NCBI GenBank assembly: GCA_037783545.1
Contig: JBBELK010001007.1
Location: 62,001 to 126,000, forward strand
Reading direction: 5' to 3'
Source of the DNA: Henricia sp. BOLD:AAB3569
Lineage: Eukaryota; Echinodermata; Asteroidea; Spinulosida; Echinasteridae
Length of the DNA: 64,000 bases
Position 1 is the stretch's first letter. Every line of letters begins with the position of its first letter. This document shows positions 53,701 through 64,000 of this stretch, one piece after another. A model generated the notes under the pieces. It saw only the letters and a program-made list of their open reading frames with translations. It did not search any database and was not told the origin of the DNA. The position numbers were made by a program, and so were the translations under genes.

Positions 53701-56700
53701 TAATTCTGTTCAATTTTATGGGGGTAATCCGTCACTTTTATCCCCTAATTTCCACTTGAAACAAAACTAAGCCTACAACAGTGAAACTTGCTAATCAGAC
53801 CTGCATCCATTTTGGAACAAAGGCACATACGCTACTGGGCAAAATAGGGCCACTTTTAGCAGCTACAGTGTCCAAAATGTTTGTAGTTGAAAGAAAAAAT
53901 ACCCCACATCGCGGCGATAGTCATATTCTACACAAGACCACACTCGTTCAGCTCGCAATTCTCTCTAATATAAAAGAATTTGAGGGCATACAAAATATTC
54001 ATGAGCTCGGCGCACAGATCTTGCCTATTTACTTGGGTGCACCCTTTAATAACCCGGGTTGTTGAAACTTGGCCCACAAGTACTCTTGTGTCATAGAATG
54101 AACATTACTGATCACATTTCTGCAAAAAAAATTGAAAAAAATTTATTGTAGGACAAATGACAAGCCCACCCAGATAGGGCCCCGCCCATGATGTTTCGTA
54201 CACTGCTGAATGGACTTAAATGCACATGCACCCTCTGAACTAATTGTTTCCCCTCACAAGTCCATCTTCAAATTCCACCTGAATTTTGGAATGTCAAAAG
54301 TCTCGGGATATTTTTCGTGTTCCGCTGTCTCAAATTGTAGTGATAGTGCAGGACAAAGGGGGTAGGGGGGTGGGGGGGGGGGGAGGGGGGCACTAGAAAG
54401 AGGAAAGTATATTGCTAAAACTCTTCAAAATCAAGCCAAGTACATTGTACATGTACACTGATGCACCATACCATATGTTGTTCCAACCTCCCCACCCCCA
54501 GCCCCCAGCTACCCCACCGGCCTTTGGGTGGGGTTTAAGTCACTATTTTCATGCCCCAGGGTGGGGATTTTGATGCATATAGAAATCAAATTGTTATGGC
54601 ATGTAGATAAACATGCGTGTTTTGCCACATGGGTTGGAATATTTTGTCACCTAAATTTTGCCCCAGGGTGGGAATTTTGCCACTAGACAATCCCCCCCCC
54701 ACCCCCACCCCCCCCCCCCCCCCCCCCATGACACAACTTTTAGGTGGGACAGCCGAGGGAAGAGGGGGTGGTGGAACACTTGATAGCAGATGCATTACTA
54801 TACCTGTTTTGCTCTGGGCTAGCTAACTTCTCTCCACTGTGATTGGCTGAATTTCTCTTGCACCAGACCTGAAGAAATTAAATAAATAATATTTTTATCA
54901 AATTAAAATGACTTCACAATGTCATTATTCCTGTAATTTCAACTTTTACCTTTGATGTAAACAAACTCACGTGTTTAAATACATGTGGAGTAATGAACAA
55001 CAAACAACATGGCCGCCACTCTATAGGGTGCACACAAGTAAATAGGGCTCCCATAGAAACCAATGTTAAATGCCCAATTTTCAAAAATCATTTAAAAATA
55101 CTCACAACTCTCTCAGCTTCTCAGGAAAACAACCAGAATACTCACTGATTTCTCATCTTTTTAATTCTGTTCAATTTTATGGGGGTAATCCGTCACTTTT
55201 ATCCCCTAATTTCCACTTGAAACAAAACTAAGCCTACAACAGTGAAACTTGCTAATCAGACCTGCATCCATTTTGGAACAAAGGCACATACGCTACTGGG
55301 CAAAATAGGGCCACTTTTAGCAGCTACAGTGTCCAAAATGTTTGTAGTTGAAAGAAAAAATACCCCACATCGCGGCGATAGTCATATTCTACACAAGACC
55401 ACACTCGTTCAGCTCGCAATTCTCTCTAATATAAAATAATTTGAGGGCATACAAAATATTCATGAGCTCGGCGCACAGATCTTGCCTATTTACTTGGGTG
55501 CACCCGTAGTGCAATTTCGTTACACAACGCCATTGGTGCGTGTGCTATAGTTGTGTACATCGTGTACTTGGCATGGGCAGTGTGTTCGTTCATGAGTGTT
55601 TACAATACGCAGAATTCAGCTACATTAATTGTGCATCGTGTGCGCGCTCTTGTTCGATTTGGCATCGCGCGCGCGCGACTAATGTTTTGAAAAAAAATCG
55701 TACAGCGGTGGCGGCCACTGTGTTTTTCCAAGGACAGAAGGTATGCTTTAAAATTGCTGTCAGGACCAAATAAGCATGTCAGTTTTGATGGAAAACAAGG
55801 TTAAATAAATTGCTGTATCCAACCATGTCATTCATATCATTCGACGCCGTTTCTGTCATGTGTTGTCGAGTTTTTTGATGTGATGAAAAAACTCTCTTTT
55901 TAACGACGGCCGCACACACGGTGATGTCGATGTTTGGCGGCTTAAAAATACGGCAAACAGTGCGATTACAAGTAAAAGTAATGCATCAGGACATCCTGGA
56001 CGTCGACAAGTACACAACTGCCAAAATTACTAAATAATTATAAGGGATGGCAAAGATTAAATAGGATATGCGAAACCTGGCGACAAAACTTGAAAGAGGT
56101 TAGCCACTCTTTTTCAAGTTTTGCTACGCATGCGCAAACCGTGACATAGCCCCTTTAATATGTTTGTTTGGTTATGGTACATGTATTTTGTTTTTGGTCC
56201 GTCCTCCAGGGTGTCTTTTGATCTGGTTCTTGGAAAGAAATCGGAACAAAAGACGATGACGACCCCTCGCGCCATCGGTAAGCTGGTAGCTGTGGAGTCG
56301 AAATACCCACCAATAAGCGACAGGCTCCACCCCAGGGCATTGCCAACTTCCAACACCAGGGCCTGTCTGAGAGGACTCTTCAAAAGGGCATGTGATATGT
56401 AAGCATTTATAAGAAAATTACATTTTGGAAAAGACAAATAGTTGTATTAAACAACTAATGGCCCATTATATCATTTGCAATAAACAAAATGTTCACTTTT
56501 CGAGTTGAGCAGAAGAAATTTACTTAAAATGTTGACAGCAATGGCAACAAACACCACATGATATTTAAAGGTTTTCTGAAGCATTGATGCGTCTTTGTAT
56601 AGCTGAAATTTCTGCAGATTTATAGTTTACCAATATTCTTTAGATATCCTATGCCCGGAATATGTAAAAAGTGTTATCTTGCAAATGATACATTGGCCTT

Positions 56701-59572
56701 TAGAGCCCCAATACATAATTTGCAGTGACCCAAAAATAAAAGTTTTGATGGCAATGGTAACCAGCACAACATAATTTATTCCCGTGTAAAATGGTACCTT
56801 TGTGGGAGAAATTGCCCCCTCTGGTTTTTAAAAAAAGTTTTTGCACCATTTATTTACAAACCATGCATGGATTTTTTAGGTTTTCTGAAGTACATGTATT
56901 ACTGCATCTATGTTACTGAAATGTGTACAAGGCAGTTAATCAACATTATTTTAACTGTTTTTAAAATCCGTCAAAGTAATCCATGTAATCCGTCTTTAAG
57001 TATAGGATGTACTTTACCCGAAGTCAATTAAATATACTCTGAACATTGAGATGGATAAAAACTATATGAGATGGATATAAACTATATGTTTATTTTTTCT
57101 TCTTCTATTTTCAGTGAGATCAGACGTATCCATGCCAAAGACACAAAGACACAAGACCATTACTTCACCGTCATTGGTCCAAGCAGTGGTGGCATCTCAT
57201 CGACAGATCAAGGGATTATCACCACCCTGCCGCTGTTATATTCAACCACTCCGCCCAAAACCAAAATCAGCTATGTCGCCTACTACTTCACTAATGCATC
57301 CCTGTGGACCTCGACCTTCATGCCTCAATACCAGGGAAACTTCACTGGAGTACGGCATATCACCCTCTTGTTTACGTGTATTAGTTACACCATGGTTGCT
57401 GCCGATGCGTTATCCCAGTTTGCAGTGATGGAGAAGTCTGTCGTGCTAAGCTGGCCTAATTATAGTCTGACCTTATGTGTGGTAATTAGAGCAGCCGTAG
57501 TTGGTGTCGTAGTCTTCGCATTCATTGGCATTGTTGAGATGATCTTCCGAGCCACACCAACTGTATGGTCGCTATATCCACCTTGCGTACCTGTGCAACA
57601 GCAGCATGAATACATGTTTTCGAATTGCGTCCGACCGACTGGTGTGCAGTCTGTAGATGGATATTTCTACGGAGGAAACTCTATTAGTGTTGAGAGTATT
57701 CCCCACGAAACGAGCAGTGCTCCAGATATTATGCAAACCCAGAGTTCCAAACAAGTGCGTGATAACACCCAGATGCACTTCAATCAACCGGCATTGTATG
57801 GTAAAGGCGACTTGAAGCCATGTGACATTTTAAGTAACACATCAGCTAAGATGAATAATGCTGTTGATGTGAAGACAAAGAACGCTGAAAGTCCCACTAC
57901 CAAAATTCGTGCTGCAGGTTTGACTTGCCGCTCTCAATGGACCGTGGTCAATGGCCGCGAAATCTACAAACTTTATGCTGAAAAGTTAAACAGCAAACAG
58001 TTTACCAAATCTACATTTGACACCAAGCCTGATGCGTCTCTATCCCCCGACGTAACAATCAACCCTACTCGTGACAATACCAACAATTCCAAGAATGACA
58101 TCAAGCTTGCTGTTAGTTCCAATTGCAACGTAGTTAGCTCCGGGAACAGCTCTCAGACAAGCGACGTAACCTGGATTCCTTGCTCGTCTACATCAATTGA
58201 CTTTAAGAGCAGTTCCTTCATAACTGACACGGTAACATCTTATCAACCAAGGTCAACTTCAAGTGCTTCTGCTGCCAGGAGCAGTTCATCACTCTTTTCC
58301 AATGAGTCGATTGAGAAAGGAAGACCCGATGACGACCATGATGACAAGACCTTTCCGGCAATTGAGGACTGTTTAACCCAATCTGACACCAAGCAGACGT
58401 CTCTAATCAAGACAATTTTCCATGAGCCATTACAGAGCCGACCCGAATCCACCTCTTGCACTGCGCCTGCAACCATTCAGCCCTACTACAACAAACAAAA
58501 GATCACTATTCAGAAGCAGGCAGCAGGTGATAGCCACTGTACTGCACACAGTGAGCAGTACAAGTTCCAAAACCGTGACCCTTCAGAAGAATTCGTATCC
58601 TACTTTGCTGTTCTCACAGAGGAGAATATCAAGACAGCTAAAGTGAAACGCACCAAGAATTACATCAACAAGTTTACCGACATGGGAAAGGCTATAATTG
58701 TCATCTTGCCTTACGATGATTCCAAAGCACCCCAGGATGTGTCTGACATTAACGAGATGAATATAATATCATTTCTCGATGATATTCCACCAGTTAAGAC
58801 AAATCCCGATGAAAAATCCCCAGCCGCCTGTGCTGCAGTGGAAACACGCGCTGACTACATCATCAATATTCCCATGGATTTTGAACTGCCGAGTGTGACC
58901 ATACAGACAAGCACTAGCCTCAGATCGGTCTTCTTCGGGATTAGAAATTGGTTTGCGGGATTGCTGTCCAAACCCAGACTTGATATTGGCGATGCCTACA
59001 AGTTGGAAGTGACTGAAAATGATTCTTTCATGAAAACCCCGGATGAAAACACCAGTGTGCTGTCTGTTCCACAGGAAGCTGCTGCTAACCATCACATTCA
59101 ACCAGGACCATGTGGAGCCAAAACCAAGCACACCGCCTCAAGCTGGCTTCCTAGTAATGGAAATAACAACTGCGATACTGAAGAAAAGTCCGTTCACAAT
59201 CTCCAAGGCGCCGTCTTCCAAAGATCGAGCGACAGGTTCGAGTACAATTCTGTCTCTTCATCCACCAGTTGGAGCAGCATCCAGTCAGTTCAGAATGCCT
59301 CGAAGAAACAACTTACTCCAGTCGCAATGTTCATTCTTTTAATCTGCAACGTCCTTCTGATTGCGTCCTGCGTGCTTGCGGTGTGGTGGTCCATATACTC
59401 CCTCCATGGCTTCTGTTGGAGCGCCTTCTGGAAGTGGGCCGCCACTGCTGTCACTGCTGTTCTCATCCAGGCTATCATCTATGATACCATCAAGGCTGCC
59501 ATCATAACGTTTCTCAAGCGGTTGTCCTTCAAGGAAGAGACAAAACCAAAGCCCTACTCCATCATTCTCTAA
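47773..59572 (+). CDS. Polycystin-1-like membrane protein lacking the channel half, copy 2 (5 exons, ~1,029 aa)
   Basis: Exons are 47773-47831, 48194-48383, 50081-50274, 56210-56398 and 57115-59572, with the same phases and lengths as copy 1 except for a 6-bp deletion (one Lys-Thr pair lost) in the last exon. All domains of copy 1 are kept and no exon is broken. Differences: three substitutions in the 59-bp signal-peptide exon, four in exon 2 (P to H and A to G among them), none in exon 3, one in exon 4 (R to P), and in exon 5 K to Q, C to G, T to A, D to A, E to K plus one silent change. The E to K lies at the start of TM5. Intron 3 is swollen to 5.9 kb by a nested insertion. Both copies look translatable; which is expressed cannot be told. 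Confidence 0.7.
48432..50070. repeat. Intron 2 repeats of copy 2
   Basis: It is the near-identical counterpart of 34138-35780: the large foldback (48432-49098), then the CCCCAATACATC repeat with the three GCAGTTGCC(C/T)AAAATT 16-mers (49656-49703). Confidence 0.7.
50531..56154. mobile_element. TTAA-flanked MITE in intron 3 of copy 2, split by a 4.9 kb insertion
   Basis: Its ends and TTAA flanks (50527-50530, 56155-56158) match those of 36239-36968. Removing 50607-55505 and one GTAG restores a sequence nearly identical to copy 1. The MITE was therefore in place before the duplication, and the nested insertion came after. Confidence 0.85.
50607..55505. mobile_element. 4.9 kb array: four TIR elements alternating with three ~1 kb spacers
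   Basis: The ~480-495 bp elements are at 50607-51101, 52100-52579, 53565-54044 and 55026-55505. Each starts GGGTGCACACAAGTAAATAG (one copy has ACTC for ACAC) and ends CTATTTACTTGGGTGCACCC, so they have ~21-bp terminal inverted repeats. The spacers (51102-52099, 52580-53564, 54045-55025) are near-identical and contain a G-run, a C-run and TACATGTA words. GTAG flanks the whole array (50603-50606, 55506-55509), and copy 1 has a single GTAG at the empty site (36309-36312). No protein is encoded; small frames in the units are not supported. Confidence 0.88.
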
Positions 59573-62348
59573 TCTGTATCACACAGATTTCTAATACGCA
59601 TACTGCCATATAAATCACAGTCATCAAGTTCAATTAGCCTTTTGCGTGTTTCACATCAATAGCATATAACGTACGGAATCTCTTCATTTCACCTGTACCC
59701 AATAGATGACCATACTAGATATTTGTTGCTATGTAATGGGTGCACGTGACCGGTGTGAATTAAAAAGTACACAAAATGACATAAAACAACCTGACTGTTG
59801 GTTGCTAGGCAATGGCGTGCACCGCGTAGCAACCTAATATGCAAACTTCCTAAACTGCACTATGAAAGTGAAGAATTCGGAGTGCCAGATATAGTGCAAT
59901 GGTTACACGCAAAAGGCTAATGACATGTAGGTTCTGCCGTGAACCTACTGGATTAACTTCGGATCATGATATACACAAAATTGACCAAAGAAAACAATTT
60001 CAACTGCAAAGCATAAAAAGCAAACAAAATGTTAAAAACAAAAAAACAAAAAATGGAATGCTGCAAATCAAATACGGTGAATATTTCACCATACTCCATT
60101 CGTGCAGTTGTAAATATGTAAATATATGTTGTGTTTAAAAAAAAAAAAAATTAATAAAAAGAAAAACTATAAAAAGAAAAAAAGAAAACGAAAATATAAA
60201 ATTAAAAAAGGGGAAATTAACTATACTGGCTATGGTCAAATTACAGAGACTAGGAAAATTATCAACACTCATTCAAATTTCCGTCAGAAAAAAAAACCTA
60301 CTGGTTTCCAAAACAAAACAACAAAACACTAAAAGCAAATATTTACACCGACTGGAGAGTTTGTGCTATACATGTACTTACAGAGATAATGTCTTGTACT
60401 TCCAGATTATTTTCAGGTGATTTTAAGCTTCCTAGCGAAGTAGACAAAATACTAATTCTTATCTATGAACCTCTCCCAAATTACGTCACTGCCTACAGAT
60501 TGCCACGTGCATGAGGGTCTTGAGCGTAATGTTTTTGTGACGTGTATCGGCTGTGCCATATTTCGAACAAATATTGAGCAACACACATTCTTGTTTGGAA
60601 TATTTTCCGTGATGTGCGTACACGTATACCTGATGGCGTTTATTAATATAGACTAATCCGACGAAGGAAAACTGCGGTGTATCTCCAAGGTATTTACATG
60701 ACGACACAATGGAAATACACCTCAGTAACAACGGAATAATCACAAGAGGGCGGGCTCACTCAATGTTGCTCGGATTACACTATACGCAGTTGTATTTTTC
60801 CTACAAAGATGGCTGTCTGTGAGAGTGGTCTATATAGGTAAAGAGAGTGTACTCGGCAAATGCATTTTACTTTTTCTTTTATCACCAGACAGGTGCCGGG
60901 GCACAAGTGCCATCAATTGAGTTTTTAGTCTCACAGAACTGTATTCAAACAAACATTTTTTTACAAACATCCTGCAGGCTTTTGTTTTGATTTATCTTTT
61001 GTTTAAATCCCAATACATCAAATGTTAGTTGACAAGAGAAAACCGAATAAAGTGTTGGTTGCAAACACCACATGATTTGTTTCCATGTAAAATGGTACCA
61101 ATTGCCAACTGAAGGTGGTTTTATTTTTTAAATAAGTTGTCTGCAGACAACGTTTTTACCTGGATTTTTTAGGTTTTCTGAAGTATTACTGCATCTTTGG
61201 GGCTAACATTTCTACAAGGCAATTTTCTCGACAAAGGTTTTTAATTACGTGTGGAAATAACGCCGTTTTTAACAGTTTACCAATCATGTACTCTATCTTT
61301 AAAGCCCATTTGCAGATGAGAAATGTATTCCTGTGTCATGTAGGCTGCAATAATTTCAGCTTCATTAAGTACAATTTGGGGTCTCTGGAAATGATAAAAA
61401 TAGGTCTTTGAGGTCTATAATGGCAGGAAATATATATATTTTTTGATTAATTTTGATGACAAGTTTAAGTTTTCTTGGCAACCTACTGGCTAGTTATTGT
61501 TCTTTATAAAAATGACGCACATGCAACAAGGTCTGTCAAGACTGTTTTGTTTTTACCCCTAGAGGTGATTTAGTAATATTGGCTAGCAGATCACTGGTAT
61601 TGAACACTCATCAGGGCACACCAGCAAATTTCATTGTACCTTACACTAACCCTTCTACAATTCGGATGATCAAAGTCTGGTTAAAGAAAGAAAACTTTGT
61701 AAATTCACAAGATGTTTAACAATGTTTTAAAAACTGTGTTGATACTAGAATAATCATGGAAAATGAAAGAATATTATCCTTTCGTCATTTGATAAAATAT
61801 TTGCATCAACGGTGCTTTATCGATCATGAAACTCCTAATTGAAATTTGTAACTTTCAGCAATCAAGTATATCTGAATTCTGTAAACAAATCTGTAAAAAG
61901 CCAGTTTTATAGTTTAATAGAAAGCGAAGAAATGTATTTTGAATTATGTACAAAATTACACACTGGAATGATTCATTCAGAACCCAAATTCATTGCTTAT
62001 AATGCAATTATCTCATTTTTAATAGTTCTTGTTCATATTTTTTGTATCAATGTATCGGTAGTACAACATCATGGTGATTAATTAAAATTCTGCGATGAGG
62101 GGGGAGAAAATCTGGTGTGTTGAACTAAGTTATTCTGTGTGCTTGCCTTAATAGAATGCGGATTGGAAACCTGGAGAACAAAAGACAAGGTTAGAGTATT
62201 TGTGAGTTCGTACAAAGCAAGATGTACATGAAGTTCGAAGGGGCAGGGGGGGGGGGGGGGGGGGGGGGGGTGAAAGACATTTCTGAGTAACAGGAAAAAC
62301 AGACTGCAAACATGTTTTAGACGGGGTCACACTAGTCTACTACAACTA
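59573..62348. other. 3' flank of gene copy 2, no second gene seen
   Basis: It matches 40377-43425 with scattered differences. It carries an extra ~110-bp A/C-rich segment near 60250-60360 and lacks the 41330-41732 MITE. It contains the CCCCAATACATC-type repeat near 61010 and a 25-G run at 62246-62270. Confidence 0.45.
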
Positions 62349-62429
62349 AGGGGCCACCTATAAAGTACGTATAGGCATGGGGGAGGTGGGGTGCCGGGGG
62401 GTGGGGGTGGGGGTGGGGGGGGGGGGGGG
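62349..62429. mobile_element. Truncated AGGGGCCAC MITE ending in a G-run
   Basis: This is the same left end as 43426-43555. It breaks off in a G-rich tract and is fused to Helitron sequence at 62430. The junction marks the start of a third, partial unit. Confidence 0.55.
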
Positions 62430-62616
62430 TACATTTCGGTACATTTCAGCATCAGAGGCTGCTTGGAGACTCAATGGTTTTTATCTAAGCCACAAGTACC
62501 CTGCTGTACAAAAACTACCCATTCATCTACCAAATGAACAGACGGTCTTAATTCAGGAAAACATACACCCTGCGGAGGCAGCAGCTCAACACAATTGACC
62601 CAAATGCACTGCAGCA
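62430..62616 (+). pseudogene. Helitron Rep fragment, copy 3
   Basis: RYISASEAAWRLNGFYLSHK continues through YPAVQKLPIHLP and HPAEAAA. It corresponds to 30608-30820 of copy 1, with a ~30-bp deletion before CTCAACACAATTGACCC. Only this short block is present. Confidence 0.75.
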
Positions 62617-62626
62617 CTAGTCTTGG

Positions 62627-62939
62627 CCCAAGACTACTCTAGTCGATATTGGTTTGTGTACGCGTTGGCCATTCCCAGTAGTGGGCCCTCTTGCAGCACT
62701 AACTGGCCAGCCCTTTAGCCCGCCGCACACGTACCTTTGCGATTTACCGGATAATCGGATCATCGGACCACATACCGGAAAGGTGTGCTCTGAAACAATT
62801 CGGGCCGGTCTGACCGTACACCATAGACCGGAGCAAATCAAACTTGTTTGATTTTTCCGGATCCGATGGTCCGGTGTCCGATGGGCCGGTAAATCGCAAA
62901 GGTGTGCGGCGGGCTTTTGCTCACTAGAGTAGTCTTGGG
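62627..62939. mobile_element. Inverted copy of the CCCAAGACTACT MITE carrying a nested element
   Basis: The outer ends CCCAAGACTACTCTAGT and ACTAGAGTAGTCTTGGG are those of 46367-46471, but the interior is in reverse orientation. A 199-bp element is inserted at its TTT. Confidence 0.75.
62717..62915. mobile_element. 199-bp nested MITE with ~35-bp terminal inverted repeats
   Basis: AGCCCGCCGCACAC at the left is mirrored by GTGTGCGGCGGGCT at the right, continuing through ACCTTTGCGATTTACCGG and its complement. TTT flanks both sides. The interior is full of CCGGT/ACCGG and CCGATGGTCCGG words that can form further hairpins. The related sequence at 46367-46471 gives the empty site. Confidence 0.85.
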
Positions 62940-63373
62940 AATTTCGCCCGGAAGTTCAGCATTGGGGGCGGTACCGTTTTATGTAAATAGCTGCAGAGGG
63001 TTTTATGATGGCACACAAGGGACATGGCATACCACAGATATCTTTGCAAATATTTGCAATGTCGCAATTATCTTCATAAACAAATGTATTTTGCGATGTC
63101 ATACGCTTTTGCAAACATGTTTGTAAATATATTCGCAAACATTTGCCAAGAAACATATGCCACCGAAAATATTAGCAACGATAAAACGGTCATGTTCGAT
63201 AATTCTTGTAAGCCGCCTTATATTTTTCAAACCATTCGAAGCGGTGCACGCGGTGTATTTGGGTCACGCTCTGCGGTCGACGCGCTGTATTTGGGTCGCT
63301 CGCTGCATTCCCACGCTCTGCTGTAAATTCGGCATAGGTGGGTCATATTTACTATTTGTTACTTTCACCTTAA
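62940..63373. repeat. Collage of fragments from the other units
   Basis: It has a short unique part to about 63023, then the TTTGCAAATATTTGC block and TATTTGGGTC minisatellite (as 46006-46300). A ~50-bp piece of the gene upstream region follows (AAATTCGGCATAGGTGGGTC, as 32627). It ends at the TTAA before the next MITE. No coding sequence is supported. Confidence 0.6.
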
Positions 63374-64000
63374 AGGGGCTATGTCACGGTTTGCGCATGC
63401 GCCAAATTCGTTCATATTTTGACATACGTGCGGGCTCAGATGAATGTAGTGCAATTTCGTTACACAACGCCATTGGTGCATGTGCTATAGTTGTGTACAT
63501 CGTGTACTTAGCACGTGCCGCATGGGCAGTGTGTTCGTTCATGAGTGTTTACAATACGCAGAATTCAGCTACATTGTGCATCGTGTGCGTGCTCTTGTTC
63601 GTTTTGGCATCGCGCGCGCGACCACGCGCGATTAATGTTTGGAAAAACAAAATCGTACACCGGTGGCGGCCACTGTGTCTTTCCAAGGACAGAAGGTATG
63701 CTGTAAAATTGCTGTCAGGACCAAATAAGCATGTCAGTTTTGATGGAAAACAAGGTTAAATAAATTGCTGTATCCAACCATGTCATTCATATCATTCGAT
63801 GCCGTTTCTGTCATGTGTTGTCGAGTTTTTTGATGGGATGAAAAAACTCTCTTTTTAACGACGGCCGCACACACGGTGATGTTGATGTTTGGCGGCTTAA
63901 AAATAAGGCAAACAGTGCGATTCCAAGTAAAAAGTAATGCATCAGGACATCCTGGACGTCGACAAGTACACCGCTGCCAAAATTACTAAAGAATTATAAG
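63374..64000. mobile_element. TTAA MITE, third copy, cut by the window end
   Basis: It starts AGGGGCTATGTCACGGTTTG after TTAA (63370-63373) and follows the 36239-36968 element to the last base of the window. Its left flank differs from that of the intron-3 copies, so this is an independent insertion or a rearranged junction. The right end is not visible. Confidence 0.8.

Noticed and set aside
1..64000. CRISPR array, tRNA or rRNA genes, bacterial operons
   Set aside because: The tandem repeats have kilobase or 50-bp periods without unique spacers. I saw no cloverleaf with tRNA promoter boxes and no rRNA core motif. Gene structure is eukaryotic throughout.

Overview
The window looks like nuclear DNA from a marine invertebrate animal; a deuterostome is possible but unproven. 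The evidence is spliced genes with GT-AG introns, no operons, a BEL/Pao LTR retrotransposon, a Penelope-like element (PLE), Helitron relics, many MITEs and a polycystin-1-like membrane protein gene. There are no tRNA, rRNA or CRISPR features that I can see, and about 85% of the window is repeat-derived.

Layout. 1-2.0 kb and 8.25-9.6 kb hold diverged members of a non-coding repeat family. 2.1-6.1 kb is a broken two-exon cysteine-motif gene cut by MITEs. 9.6-16.65 kb is a tandem array with a ~1,854 bp period, whose units end in hairpin-CTAG. 16.65-19.78 kb holds two head-to-tail PLE copies on the minus strand, lacking the RT core. 19.785-27.135 kb is a nearly complete BEL/Pao element on the minus strand with one intact 1,805-aa Gag-Pol ORF. 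27.1-29.7 kb is mostly anonymous, with inverted repeats and a telomere-like run.

From 29.7 kb to the end lies a segmental duplication. Each unit is a decayed Helitron Rep fragment, an upstream region, a five-exon gene and a ~3 kb tail; a third, scrambled partial unit starts at 62.43 kb and runs off the end. The genes (32903-40376 and 47773-59572) splice with perfectly matching phases into ~1,031 and ~1,029 aa proteins: signal peptide, TM1, a diverged PLAT-like region, TM2-TM3, a very long Ser/Thr-rich loop, TM4-TM5, stop. This matches the front half of the polycystin-1 membrane region without the GAIN/REJ ectodomain and without the TM6-11 channel. I consider this pair the most interesting content of the window.

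The two paralogous units act as each other's empty-site controls. They show that a 4.9 kb TIR-bounded array inserted in intron 3 of copy 2 with a GTAG target duplication, and that several MITEs are specific to one copy.
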